The notes beneath the pieces are model-generated. The model had not been told where the DNA came from, did no database searches, and saw only the letters and a program-made list of their open reading frames with translations. From Mycobacterium colombiense (lineage in GTDB: Bacteria; Actinomycetota; Actinomycetes; Mycobacteriales; Mycobacteriaceae): a stretch of DNA of 52,355 nt. Positions 1-8,231 of this stretch are shown piece by piece. Each line of letters opens with the position of its first letter. Within the stretch, counting starts at the first letter, position 1. The stretch lies in the NCBI RefSeq assembly GCF_003284935.1, contig NZ_QMEV01000036.1, forward strand, positions 1 through 52,355, read 5' to 3'. Position numbers and translations under genes: made by a program.

Positions 1-197
1 GCGGACCGCATGGTGAACAGCATGTTGGCCCCGGTGTCGGAGTCGGCGACGGGGAAGACGTTGAGCCGGTTGATCTCGTCGATGTGCGTGATCAGGTCGC
101 TGACGGCGGTGTGCGCCCAGTCGCGCAGGGTGATCGCGTCCAGGAGACGTTCCTGCGACGTATCAGCAGTGCCCAGTCTGACCCACCTCCTCCGCAC
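1..197 (-). CDS. DhaL/FakA-like (DAK phosphatase) protein, N-terminal part
   Basis: Partial gene; the rest lies beyond the left edge. The visible N-terminus contains INRLNVFPVADSDTGANM, which matches the DhaL/DegV-associated kinase signature (NVFPVPDGDTGTNM in FakA/YloV proteins). Those aspartates bind the metal-nucleotide. DSDTG replaces the common DGDTG. In the family this domain phosphorylates dihydroxyacetone or, with a fatty-acid-binding partner, fatty acids; the substrate here is not visible. M. tuberculosis has a homologous gene (Rv2974c/Rv2975c) upstream of recG, so recG probably follows off the window. The start is uncertain: GTG at 197 is in frame with GGAGG just upstream, and an AGGAGG lies inside the frame a few codons later. 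Confidence 0.75.
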   Translation of the reverse strand, partial: MRRRWVRLGTADTSQERLLDAITLRDWAHTAVSDLITHIDEINRLNVFPVADSDTGANMLFTMRS

Positions 198-354
198 CAG
201 TCCTCCGGTGGGCGCCAGCGTAGCCCGGCGTCGGAGCCGTTGCGCTCAGTTGCTCCGCGCCGTTGAGGAAGATCGGGCGGCCAGCATCAGACCCCCCGGG
301 GGCGAGGTCATCACCGACGCCGTTGACCCCGGCAAGAATAAACCGTGGTCGCGC

Positions 355-1113
355 TTAATAACCCTGCCGGATACCGGGATTGGCCTGCCCCACGAGCATG
401 CGCTGATTGCTGCCATCGCGGTTCACCCCGTAGCGGCTCATCTGGTAGTTCATCGACGCGCACGCGGTGGCCACCGGATCCCATGCCGAATTCGAAGTTC
501 CCGCCTGGTGGAACATCGCGAACGTATCCGGCATCACCTGCCACGGACCCCGGGTTGCATGCAGCGGGCCGCCGTCGGGCTGGGGCGGTCCGTAGGCGTT
601 GCTGTCCGAGAGGTTGATCGCGCCCGAGTGGAACTGCGCCTCATGATCGGCGATGGTCATCATGCCGTCGATCCAGCGGCCACGGGCCGGCGGCTCGGTA
701 ATGCCGATCCTGTCGAGCGCCTCCTCGAGGTAGCCGCGGATCGCCTCCGGTCCCTCCGGCCACGTGCCCCGGCCCTCGAAACCCACCTCCGACAGCTGGA
801 TCGGGCCCCGCGCGGCGGCCGCCGGCGGCACCGGAGCGAGAAGGGCGGGAGGCTGCCACCAGGAGGGCGCGGCACCGGCCGGGCCGGGCCACGACGCCTT
901 CGGGCCCAGCCCGTCCTGGACCGTCGAGCTGACGCCGGCGGTGCTGCCGATGGCGAGGCTGCCGAGCGCCGTCACCACCACATACGCCGCCGCGACCCGG
1001 CGGACCCGCGAGACCAGCCGTCGTATCGCCGCCGGAACGCCCCGCCGATCGCCGGCGCGGGCGCAACCTCCGGTGTCTTCTGCGCGCGCAACCACCCCGC
1101 GCACTCCCCTCAA
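355..1113 (-). CDS. Secreted or anchored lytic-transglycosylase-like protein
   Basis: About 252 residues if the TTG at 1113 is used. GTG codons slightly downstream are equally possible because no clear ribosome site decides the start. A basic N-terminus is followed by one hydrophobic segment at about 41-60 (signal or anchor), a Pro/Ala linker to about 105, then a lysozyme-like domain. There, ADHEAQFHSGAINLSDSNAY (about 156-175) and GPWQVMPDTF (about 189-198) resemble the E-S...N..S.AYG..Q pattern of SLT domains, with Glu158 as the likely catalytic acid. It would cleave peptidoglycan glycan strands outside the membrane. It lies divergent from rpmB. Similar domains occur in phage tail and lysin proteins, so a phage-derived origin is possible. 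The function is inferred from motif shape only. Confidence 0.6.
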   Translation of the reverse strand: MRGVRGVVARAEDTGGCARAGDRRGVPAAIRRLVSRVRRVAAAYVVVTALGSLAIGSTAGVSSTVQDGLGPKASWPGPAGAAPSWWQPPALLAPVPPAAAARGPIQLSEVGFEGRGTWPEGPEAIRGYLEEALDRIGITEPPARGRWIDGMMTIADHEAQFHSGAINLSDSNAYGPPQPDGGPLHATRGPWQVMPDTFAMFHQAGTSNSAWDPVATACASMNYQMSRYGVNRDGSNQRMLVGQANPGIRQGY

Positions 1114-1478
1114 GCCTGCCGATGTTTGCTCCCCAGCCTCATCCGCAACTCCGCGCAGGCCGGCGCCGCCAGGAAAGGCCTTCAGCCGGCCCGGCGCACC
1201 GTCGCGTGCCCACAGGCAGCGACCGCGCCGACCATCGGCGGCGCTGTCATCCTAACGACCGGGCGTCCGAGGAGCCCGGATTTGCCCTGGTACTGTGATC
1301 GACTCGATGCTGACGGCTTCGGGGGGCGCGGCGCACACACCTGGGTGCGGCGTGACCCGGAGCTTGGCCGTTGACGTTTTGGTGGTTGCCAGCCCAGTCG
1401 GTATCCTGGTTGGGCCCGGGTGGACCCGGGCTGTCCCGGCCAGATTGCCGGACCCCCGAGATTTGAGGAGCTTGAACA

Positions 1479-1673
1479 ATGGCCGCTGTGTGCGACATCT
1501 GCGGGAAAGGCCCCGGCTTCGGTAAGTCGGTGTCGCACTCCCACCGCCGCACCAGCCGCCGGTGGGACCCCAACGTTCAGACCGTGCACGTCGTCACCCG
1601 TCCGGGCGGCAACAAGCAGCGGCTGAACGTCTGCACGTCCTGCATCAAGGCCGGCAAGGTCGTTCGCGGCTAA
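1479..1673 (+). CDS. rpmB: 50S ribosomal protein L28, zinc-ribbon form
   Basis: A 64-residue basic protein starting MAAVCDICGKGPGFGKSVSH, the typical L28 N-terminus. Two CxxC pairs (CDIC near residue 5 and CTSC near residue 53) make this the zinc-binding 'C+' form. Mycobacteria usually also keep a zinc-free paralogue that is induced under zinc starvation. It has a strong ribosome site, GAGGAG, eight bases before ATG 1479. The TAA stop at 1671-1673 directly abuts a palindromic repeat element. M. tuberculosis also has an L28 gene close to ung; here the interval between them holds an accessory gene block. Confidence 0.95.
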   Translation: MAAVCDICGKGPGFGKSVSHSHRRTSRRWDPNVQTVHVVTRPGGNKQRLNVCTSCIKAGKVVRG

Positions 1674-1741
1674 GTGGCGATCGCAAGCGCGGCGTAGCCG
1701 ACGCCGGGGGCACCTCCCGCTTGCGGGGGACGGGTCGCGAC
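1674..1741. repeat. Palindromic intergenic element directly after rpmB
   Basis: Begins GTGGCGATCGCAAGCGCGGC straight after the rpmB stop codon and ends TCGCGAC. The terminal arms GTGGCGA and TCGCGAC pair with one mismatch. The core GCAAGCGCGGCGTAGCCG is shared with elements at 10.6, 24.1 and 38.3 kb. This copy is longer than the others because of an internal C/G-rich stretch. It lies between convergent rpmB and the SDR gene, so it could act as a bidirectional terminator; no T-run is present. Confidence 0.6.
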
Positions 1742-1760
1742 CATCGGCTAGACGCCGCAG

Positions 1761-2582
1761 CTACATGACGACGTGGCCGGCATCCACCGGGATCGACACG
1801 CCCGTCACATAGCGGGCTTTCGGGCCGGCCAGCCACAACACCGCTTCGGTAACATCCTGCGCTTCGACGAGCGGCACGTCCGGCAGCAGCATCTGCGAGA
1901 CCGCCGGGTTCGGGTTCTCCAGCATCCGGTTGACGACGAAATCGTTGAGGATCATCGGCGTCATGACACCGGCCGGGTGGATCGAGTTGACCCGAATCTT
2001 GTGCGGCGCATAGGCATTCGCGGCCGAACGCATCAACCCGACCACGCCGTGTTTGGACGCGGCGTAGGCGAACATCGCGGCGCTGCCATCACCGCCGCGG
2101 CCGGTCAAACCCTGCGACGAGCTGATCATCACGATCGAGCCGCCGCGGCCCTTGCGGATGATCGACGGCACCGTCGCGAGCAGCGTGTGCCAGACCCCCT
2201 TGAGGTTCGTGTCCACGATCGAGTTGAACACCGGCTCGGAATGGACCTCGGTCTCCCCGATCGCGACCACTCCCGCGTTGGCGATGACGATGTCCACCTC
2301 ACCGATCGCGTCGATCGCACCCTGCACCCCGGCCTCCAGCTGCGCCAGGTCGCGTACGTCGGCGACCACGGGCAGGGCCTTGCGACCCGCGGCTTCGACC
2401 AGGCGTACGGTCTCGGCGAGATCGGATTCGGTCCCCAGGGCGTAGGGAATCGCCTCGAGATCGGCGCAGATGTCGACGGCGATGACGTCGGCCCCCTGCT
2501 CGGCCAGCGCCACGGCGTGGCTGCGGCCCTGTCCGCGCGCGGCGCCGGTGATGACGGCGACCGTGTTGTCGAATTCGCCCAT
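1761..2582 (-). CDS. Mycofactocin-coupled-type SDR oxidoreductase
   Basis: A 273-residue short-chain dehydrogenase. The cofactor motif TGAARGQG (residues 12-19) continues into RSHAVALAEQGADVIAVDIC, the form seen in the SDR subfamily thought to use non-exchangeable NAD re-oxidised through mycofactocin. Further motifs are NAG, a catalytic Ser in the MISSSQG region, and YAASK. The fold runs to the end (PVDAGHVVM). Substrates of this subfamily are usually alcohols, terpenoids or steroids; none can be assigned here. Start ATG 2582 lies two bases from the stop of the upstream SDR, so the two are one transcription unit. The mycofactocin link is inferred from subfamily features, not from neighbouring mft genes. 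Confidence 0.85.
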   Translation of the reverse strand: MGEFDNTVAVITGAARGQGRSHAVALAEQGADVIAVDICADLEAIPYALGTESDLAETVRLVEAAGRKALPVVADVRDLAQLEAGVQGAIDAIGEVDIVIANAGVVAIGETEVHSEPVFNSIVDTNLKGVWHTLLATVPSIIRKGRGGSIVMISSSQGLTGRGGDGSAAMFAYAASKHGVVGLMRSAANAYAPHKIRVNSIHPAGVMTPMILNDFVVNRMLENPNPAVSQMLLPDVPLVEAQDVTEAVLWLAGPKARYVTGVSIPVDAGHVVM

Positions 2583-2584
2583 GA

Positions 2585-3475
2585 CTACACCTCCAGTCTC
2601 GTGCCGGTCTCGCGTTCGGCGAAGTCCACCAGCCGCGCGGCCGTGTCGTAGTCGCAGGCCAGGGGCGTGCGGCCGATCAGCACCGGGCCGCCGCGCAGCC
2701 CGAACCTGCCGCTGACCCCCACGTAGCTGCCCGGCGGAATCGGCTCGCTGATGCAGTACAGCGTGGGCGCCGCGCCCTCGTCGATGTCGTTGGCCAACCG
2801 GTCGGCCACCACCTTGACCCCTTTGTGGGCCACCGCCTTTAGCGGCGAGTCCCCGAGGTTCGACAGGTTCGAGGCCACCCAGCCCGGGTGGGTGAGCTGC
2901 GCGACGATCGGCGATCCCGCCGCGCGCAGCCTGCGGTCCAGCTCCAGCCCCCACAGCATGACCGCGAGCTTCGACTGCGCGTAGGCGCCCAGCCTCGTCC
3001 ACTTGTGCTGGCGCAGGTGCGGGTCGTCGAGCCGCAGCGTCGCCGACCGGTGCGCATCGGAGCCCACGTTGATGATCTGCGAACGCACCCTTTGCAGGAG
3101 CAGATTGGTCAGGGCGAACGGTCCGAGCAGGTTGGTGCCCAGCGTCATCTCGAAGCCGTCGGCCGTCTCGGTGCGCCGGTCCGTCAGGGCCCCGGCGTTG
3201 TTGATCAGGATGTCCACCGGTTCATCGATGAGGTCCGCGAAGGCGCGCACCGACGACAGGTCGGCGAGGTCGAGCTTGATGACGGCGGTCGAACCGCCCA
3301 TTTGGGCGGCGCGCTGCTCGCCGAGTTCGGTGTTGCGCACCGCCAGGATCACGTGCGCCCCGGCTTTGGCGAGCGCACGCGCGGTGCCGAGCCCGACGCC
3401 GTTGGTCGCCCCGGTCACGATCACGCGTTTGCCGGTGAGGTTGCCGAGCCGGCTCGGCGTCCACGGTAAGGTCAC
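2585..3475 (-). CDS. SDR family oxidoreductase (retinol-dehydrogenase-like)
   Basis: A 296-residue SDR with the glycine motif TGATNGVG (about 21-28), NNAG, and the active-site pair in YAQSKLA. The layout, with an extended C-terminal part after residue 190, resembles the retinol dehydrogenase/WW-oxidoreductase-like SDRs abundant in mycobacteria, which usually reduce or oxidise lipid alcohols and ketones with NADP(H). GTG 3475 is the best start (VTLPWTPSRLGNLTGK). It is followed two bases later by the mycofactocin-type SDR. It is transcribed away from the NTF2/sulfotransferase operon, with 94 bases between the two divergent starts. The substrate is unknown. Confidence 0.85.
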   Translation of the reverse strand: MTLPWTPSRLGNLTGKRVIVTGATNGVGLGTARALAKAGAHVILAVRNTELGEQRAAQMGGSTAVIKLDLADLSSVRAFADLIDEPVDILINNAGALTDRRTETADGFEMTLGTNLLGPFALTNLLLQRVRSQIINVGSDAHRSATLRLDDPHLRQHKWTRLGAYAQSKLAVMLWGLELDRRLRAAGSPIVAQLTHPGWVASNLSNLGDSPLKAVAHKGVKVVADRLANDIDEGAAPTLYCISEPIPPGSYVGVSGRFGLRGGPVLIGRTPLACDYDTAARLVDFAERETGTRLEV

Positions 3476-3491
3476 GGCGATCCAGAGTAAT

Positions 3492-3521
3492 GGTCGGTTC
3501 TATGTAAGTTGGACCGGTTCT
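3492..3521. promoter_or_regulatory. Direct repeat between divergent SDR and NTF2 operons
   Basis: GGTCGGTTCT (3492-3501) and GACCGGTTCT (3512-3521) are near-identical direct repeats 20 bases apart, about two helical turns, inside the 94-base divergent gap. This spacing suits a regulator bound on one DNA face controlling both operons. No regulator gene is adjacent, so this is a weak call. Confidence 0.3.
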
Positions 3522-3569
3522 GCCAACATTGTTGCGGAACGGTGCGGAAGACTCCCGAGGCGGTTCGAC

Positions 3570-4013
3570 ATGACTGGCAGCGCCACCGAGATCACCAACC
3601 TCATCTACACCTATGCGCAGCTTCTCGACGGCGGTGACCTGGACGGGGTGGCCCGGCTCTTCGAGCACGGCCGCATCTGCGGGGTCGAGGACGGGCCGCC
3701 GGAGACGGTGTTCGCCGGCTCGGCCCGGGTGCGCGAGATGTACGAGATGGCCACGCGCATCTACGACGACGGCACCCCGAAGACCAAACACAACACCACC
3801 AACGTGCAGCTCTACATCGACGAGGCGGCCGGGACCGCGCAGAGCACGTCCTATTACTGCGTCACGCAGGCCACCGACGACCTCCCCCTGCAGGTCATCG
3901 TGACGGGGCACTACAAGGACACCTTTCACCGGGTGGACGGGGCCTGGTGCTTTGACAGCCGCACCATGTTCGTCGACCAGGTCGGCGACGTCAGCCAGCA
4001 CCTGAAGTTCTGA
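3570..4013 (+). CDS. NTF2/SnoaL-like protein
   Basis: A 147-residue single-domain protein (MTGSATEITNLIYTYAQLLD...). It has the NTF2-like pattern: an N-terminal helix pair, GDLDGVARLFEHG, and a C-terminal strand region HYKDTFHRVDGAWCFDSR. The family covers small cone-shaped enzymes (isomerases, dehydratases, cyclases, hydrolases) and scaffold proteins. It often sits in mycobacterial lipid or steroid catabolic clusters. It is the first gene of a four-gene operon with only three bases to the next gene. Substrate and catalytic residues cannot be fixed from sequence alone. Confidence 0.8.
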   Translation: MTGSATEITNLIYTYAQLLDGGDLDGVARLFEHGRICGVEDGPPETVFAGSARVREMYEMATRIYDDGTPKTKHNTTNVQLYIDEAAGTAQSTSYYCVTQATDDLPLQVIVTGHYKDTFHRVDGAWCFDSRTMFVDQVGDVSQHLKF

Positions 4014-4016
4014 CCC

Positions 4017-5213
4017 GTGCCTTCGGCGAGCGCGTTCTTCGACCCGGCCGCCGTCATGGCCGACGCGCAACGCAAGGAAGCGCTGACCGACTGGGGCCCG
4101 GGCGAATTCGAGGGCCCGCTGCGGGTGCTGCTGGCCGACTACGCGCGCGCCGACCTCAACGACATCGGCGTGCACATCCTGCGCTCGGGCATCGTGCACA
4201 GCCTGCGGATGCGGCTGCGCGCGCAGGAGTGGATCCGGCGCCACCCGGAGATCCTCGACGAGCGGGTGGCCGCGCCGATCGTCGTCGTGGGGATGATGCG
4301 CAGTGGCACCACGCTGCTGCAGCGGCTGCTGGCCGCCGACCCGCGCTTCGTCTGCGCTTATGGATGGGAGGTCGTCGAGGTCGCGCCGCGGCTGAACCAT
4401 CGGTTCACCGACGCGCCCGATCCGCGCATCGCGATCAGCGAGGTCCGCGAAGCGAAATCCCGCGAACTGGCGCCGGAATTGTTCTCGATTCACCCGATGT
4501 ACGCCAGGCAGGCCGAAGAGGAGATCGTCTTCCTGGCCGACGCGTTCTTGTCGCACGTTCCCGAGTCCGGGGCACACCTGCCGCGGTACCGGTCCTGGCT
4601 CAACGACCAGGACTTCTCCCCCGCCTACGGGTATCTGCACCGGATGCTGCAGTTCCTGCAGTGGCAGAAACGACAGTGCGGCATCACCGGACAGCGCTGG
4701 GTGCTCAAATCGCCTGCGCACCTTGGGTATTTGAACCTGCTGCGCGCCCAGTTTCCCGGCCTGCACATCGTGCACATGCATCGCGACCCGCGCACCACCA
4801 TCGCGTCGGGCGCCAGCCTGAACGCGACCCTGCACGCGATGCACGCCGACACCGTCGACGTGCATCGGGTCGGCGCGCAGTGGCTGGAGCGGATGGGCTG
4901 GACCAACGACCGGGCGATGGCGATCCGCGGCGGCTGGACCGATCAGGATGCCGTGGTCACCGACATCGGGTTCGATGAGGCGGTGGCCGACCCGATCGGT
5001 CAGGTGGCCCGGGTGTACCACGCCATCGGCCTGCCGCTGACCGTGCAGGCCGAGGACGCGATGCGGCGCTGGCTGGCCCACCGTCCCCACGAGGTGCCGC
5101 GGCCGCCCTACGGGCTGGACAACTACGGCCTGCGTCCCGAGCAGGTCGACGAACGATTCACGTTGTACAACAAGCGTTTCGGACAGCACATCGGAGGAAC
5201 AGCACATGCCTGA
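4017..5213 (+). CDS. PAPS-dependent sulfotransferase family protein
   Basis: A 398-residue protein. VGMMRSGTTLLQRLLAADPR (from about residue 91) is the 5'-phosphosulfate-binding loop. HRDPRTTIASGASL (about 260) is the 3'-phosphate-binding segment, and WVLKSPAHLGYL lies between them. It would transfer sulfate from PAPS to a hydroxyl, probably a lipid or small molecule, because mycobacteria carry many such stf-like genes of unknown acceptor. Start GTG 4017 follows the NTF2-like stop by three bases. The 3' end overlaps the next ATG by eight bases, which indicates translational coupling. It is an intact full-length family member. Confidence 0.85.
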   Translation: MPSASAFFDPAAVMADAQRKEALTDWGPGEFEGPLRVLLADYARADLNDIGVHILRSGIVHSLRMRLRAQEWIRRHPEILDERVAAPIVVVGMMRSGTTLLQRLLAADPRFVCAYGWEVVEVAPRLNHRFTDAPDPRIAISEVREAKSRELAPELFSIHPMYARQAEEEIVFLADAFLSHVPESGAHLPRYRSWLNDQDFSPAYGYLHRMLQFLQWQKRQCGITGQRWVLKSPAHLGYLNLLRAQFPGLHIVHMHRDPRTTIASGASLNATLHAMHADTVDVHRVGAQWLERMGWTNDRAMAIRGGWTDQDAVVTDIGFDEAVADPIGQVARVYHAIGLPLTVQAEDAMRRWLAHRPHEVPRPPYGLDNYGLRPEQVDERFTLYNKRFGQHIGGTAHA

Positions 5214-6450
5214 CGACCCGGTCGCGACGGCGTCGCAGCACGAGCAGGAGCTGGCGGCCCTCGACCTGATCGAGCACCCTACCGTCAAGGCCGCCTACCG
5301 CACGGTCGCCGAGACCTGGCTCGGTCGCGCCAAGGCGTCCGACGCGATGCGCGAACGGTTCGACGACGCGTTCGCCGAAGTGATGTTCTCCGCGGCGGTG
5401 TGGTCGTCCAACCAGGACAAGCTGCGACCGAAGGTCAGCTGCATCACCCGGCTCGCGCATCCGGTGGACGGCCGCCGCATTCCCGGATCGCGGTGGGGCA
5501 TCGACAATCCCGACAGCATCTACCGGGTGATCCCGATCTCGGGCGACGAACGCTACGAGATCCGCGGCCGCGTCGGCGAGCACCGCATGACCGAGAACTA
5601 CTTCACGCTGTGGGACGCGCACATGGGCACCGTCGCCGTGCTGAACGGCCGCACCATGCAGGTCGACTCCGACGGCAGCTACACCATCACCGTCGACTCC
5701 GACCCGGCCGGCGGCCGGCCCAACCACGTGCAGACCTCGCCGCAAGCCCACGAGTTCTACATCCGCGACGTGCTGCTGGACTGGGGTCTCGACGACCCGA
5801 ATCACATTGAGGTGCAACGCCTCGGCGGTCCTCCGGCCACGCCGGCGCGCACGCTCGACGAACAGGCGGAGGCCACCGCGACGATGATGGCTTACTTCGC
5901 CGACTTCACCGGCAAGCTCAGCCACGGTGTGTACAAGATGCCCGCCAACCACTTCAACCTGGCGTGGTCGGCGGACAAGGTCGGTGCGATGCGCAACCAG
6001 GTCTACGTGATGGGCCGGTTCGACCTCGCCCCCGACGAGGCGTTCGTCGTCGACCTGAACGACGGTGGGGCCGAATACTTCACGGTGCCGCTGAGCAACA
6101 TCTGGGGCACCACCCTGAATCTCGTCGACCGCACCGGCAGCCTCAACAAGGCGCAGTCGGTGGCCAACGAGGACGGCAGCTACACCTATGTGATCTCGCC
6201 CGTCGACCCCGGCGTGGCGAACTGGATCGACTCCGACGGTCTGCGGGAGGCCATTTTGACGTTGCGGATGGCGGAGTTCGGTGCGGCCGGTCCGCGCGAA
6301 GACCTCGGGGCACGCGGCCGGGTGGTCAAGCTGGACCGGCTCGACGCCGAGGTGCCGCACTTGCCGCGGGTGAGTGAACAGCAGCGCGCGGCGGAGCTGG
6401 CGCAGCGGCGCGAGGCCTATCTGCGGCGCCTGCCGGAAGGGACGATCTGA
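5206..6450 (+). CDS. DUF1214-like domain protein of unknown function
   Basis: A 414-residue soluble protein with no signal peptide or membrane helix. The central part has strand-rich segments (YRVIPISGDERYEIRGR, NYFTLWDAHMG). The C-terminal half (EAFVVDLNDGGAEYFTVPLS, then SLNKAQSVANEDGSYTYVIS) resembles the DUF1214/DUF1254 beta-sandwich type. The overlap with the sulfotransferase and the two-base gap to the following SDR place it firmly in the same operon. Neighbours suggest a role in handling a lipid or aromatic substrate, but this is guilt by association and no reaction is assigned. Confidence 0.7.
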   Translation: MPDDPVATASQHEQELAALDLIEHPTVKAAYRTVAETWLGRAKASDAMRERFDDAFAEVMFSAAVWSSNQDKLRPKVSCITRLAHPVDGRRIPGSRWGIDNPDSIYRVIPISGDERYEIRGRVGEHRMTENYFTLWDAHMGTVAVLNGRTMQVDSDGSYTITVDSDPAGGRPNHVQTSPQAHEFYIRDVLLDWGLDDPNHIEVQRLGGPPATPARTLDEQAEATATMMAYFADFTGKLSHGVYKMPANHFNLAWSADKVGAMRNQVYVMGRFDLAPDEAFVVDLNDGGAEYFTVPLSNIWGTTLNLVDRTGSLNKAQSVANEDGSYTYVISPVDPGVANWIDSDGLREAILTLRMAEFGAAGPREDLGARGRVVKLDRLDAEVPHLPRVSEQQRAAELAQRREAYLRRLPEGTI

Positions 6451-6452
6451 CC

Positions 6453-7283
6453 ATGTCGCGCTGGCTGATCACGGGATGCTCCACGGGTTTCGGCCGCGAA
6501 ATCGCGCGCGCCGCACTGGAAGCCGGACACAGCGTGGTGGTGACCGCGCGGCGGGCGGAGGCGGTGCGCGACATCGCCGACGAATTCGGCGATCGGGCCG
6601 TGGCCGTCGCGCTCGACGTGACCGACGCCGCCCAGATCGCGGCGGCGGTGTCGGCGGCGGACGAGGCGTTCGGCGGGATCGACGTCCTGGTCAACAACGC
6701 CGGCCACGGCTACCTGTCCTCGGTGGAAGAGGGGGAGGACGCCGAGGTCCGAAAGCTGTTCGACGTGAACTACTTCGGGGCGGTCGACATGATCAAGGCG
6801 GTGCTGCCGGCCATGCGCGCCCGCGGATCGGGGCACATCATCAACATCTCCTCGATGACCGGGCTGGTGGCCAACCCACCCAACGCCTACTACTCCTCGA
6901 CCAAATTCGCGCTGGAAGCGGTCACCGAGGCGCTGGCCGCCGAGGTGCGCCCGCTGGGCATCAAGGTGACCGCGATCGAGCCCGGCGCGTTTCGCACCGA
7001 CTGGGCCACGCGGTCGATGAAGGAGTCCGGCAGCCCGATCGCCGACTACGCCGACGTGGCCGCGCGCAAGGACCTGATCAAGCAGTTCGCCGATCACCTG
7101 CCCGGTGACCCGCGCAAGGTCGCCGAAGCGGTGCTGATGGTGACCACGCTCGACGAGCCGCCGCTGCGACTGCTGCTCGGTCGTGACGTGCTGAAAGCCA
7201 TGCGGGACAAGCTCGCCGCGCTGTCGGCGTCGATCGAAGAATGGAAGGCCGTCACAAAGGACGTGAATTTCGCGGATTCGTGA
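6453..7283 (+). CDS. SDR family oxidoreductase
   Basis: A 276-residue classical SDR: TGCSTGFG (residues 7-14), NNAGHGY, INISSMTG with the catalytic Ser, and YYSSTKFALE with the Tyr-Lys pair. IEPGAFRTDW follows as usual for NADP-type family members close to 'oxidoreductase, Rossmann' annotations in actinobacteria. It is the last gene of the four-gene operon, and its stop lies six bases from the stop of the convergent quinone oxidoreductase. The substrate is unknown; a ketone or alcohol intermediate of the operon's pathway is likely. Confidence 0.85.
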   Translation: MSRWLITGCSTGFGREIARAALEAGHSVVVTARRAEAVRDIADEFGDRAVAVALDVTDAAQIAAAVSAADEAFGGIDVLVNNAGHGYLSSVEEGEDAEVRKLFDVNYFGAVDMIKAVLPAMRARGSGHIINISSMTGLVANPPNAYYSSTKFALEAVTEALAAEVRPLGIKVTAIEPGAFRTDWATRSMKESGSPIADYADVAARKDLIKQFADHLPGDPRKVAEAVLMVTTLDEPPLRLLLGRDVLKAMRDKLAALSASIEEWKAVTKDVNFADS

Positions 7284-7289
7284 CGCCAC

Positions 7290-8231
7290 TCAGTCCCGCA
7301 CGACGAGGACCGTCTTGCCGGCGCGCCCCCGGCCGTGGTCGCGGCTTTCGAACGCCTCCCGGCCCTCGTCGAGCGCGAACGTCGCGGCGATCGCGACGTG
7401 CAACCGGTCGCTGTCGACCAGCGCGGCGAGTTCGTCGAGCTGATCCCGATTCGGCGTGACGATGAAAAAGGTTGCGGTGACGCCGAATTCCTCGGCTCGG
7501 CCCACCGGAGGCGGTGCGGACAGCGTGACCAGCCGGCCACCGCGGCGCAGCACCCCGAACGACCGCTCCAACGTCGGCCCGCCGACCGTGTCGATGACGA
7601 CGTCGTAGCCGGCACCGGTTTCGTCGAATGCCTCGGTGCGCACGTCGATCACCCGCTGCGCGCCACACCCGCGCAGCAGGTTGGCGGTGTCGCTGCGCAC
7701 GGTCGCGGTCACCCGCGCGCCCAGCATCGCGGCGAGCTGCACCGTCAGCAGGCCCACTCCCCCGGCACCGCCGTGCACGAGCACGCTCTCTCCCGGCTGC
7801 ACGGCGGCGTGGTCGACCAGTGCCTGCAGGGCGGTCAGCCCGGCCAGCGGCAGCGCGGCGGCGACGGTGTGCGACACCGTCGCCGGCTTGCTCGCCAGGT
7901 CGGCGGCGGGCACGGCGACAAAATCGGCCGCCGCGCCGTCACGGTCGAACCCGATCAACCCATACACCTCGGCGCCCGGCGCGAAATCCGACACGTCGGC
8001 GGCGACCGCTTCGACCACACCCGACACCTCGTGGGAGGGGATCACCGGCACGCGGCTGACGCCGTCGCGGGTCCAGGTCTCCTCCCAAGTCAGCTCGTCG
8101 AACGTGATCCCGACCGCGTGTACCGCCACCAGCACTTCCCCGGGGGCCAACACCGGTCGCGGGGCCCGTTCGAGCACCAACTGCTCCGGGCCGCCCCGCC
8201 GGTGCGCCCGCAGCGCCGTCATCTCGGTCAT
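7290..8231 (-). CDS. NADP-dependent quinone oxidoreductase-type MDR protein
   Basis: A 313-residue medium-chain dehydrogenase/reductase. It has an N-terminal GroES-like domain ([20 protein letters not shown]), then [20 protein letters not shown] as the NADP-binding loop, and [10 protein letters not shown]. The structural and catalytic zinc cysteines of alcohol dehydrogenases are absent, so a zinc-free quinone or enone reductase is more likely than an alcohol dehydrogenase. ATG 8231 overlaps the ung stop by four bases (ATGA), so it is probably translated from the ung transcript. In M. tuberculosis this gene is not next to ung as far as I recall, so it belongs to the inserted block. Confidence 0.85.
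   Translation of the reverse strand: MTEMTALRAHRRGGPEQLVLERAPRPVLAPGEVLVAVHAVGITFDELTWEETWTRDGVSRVPVIPSHEVSGVVEAVAADVSDFAPGAEVYGLIGFDRDGAAADFVAVPAADLASKPATVSHTVAAALPLAGLTALQALVDHAAVQPGESVLVHGGAGGVGLLTVQLAAMLGARVTATVRSDTANLLRGCGAQRVIDVRTEAFDETGAGYDVVIDTVGGPTLERSFGVLRRGGRLVTLSAPPPVGRAEEFGVTATFFIVTPNRDQLDELAALVDSDRLHVAIAATFALDEGREAFESRDHGRGRAGKTVLVVRD

Noticed and set aside
10..1374. Long plus-strand open frame across the transglycosylase-like gene
   Set aside because: Arg/Pro-rich composition with no domain; it is a GC-driven shadow of the minus-strand gene and runs through intergenic DNA.
3222..5288. Long minus-strand open frame opposite the NTF2 and sulfotransferase genes
   Set aside because: No recognisable domain, and His/Val/Gly-rich shadow composition; the plus strand carries clear PAPS-binding motifs.
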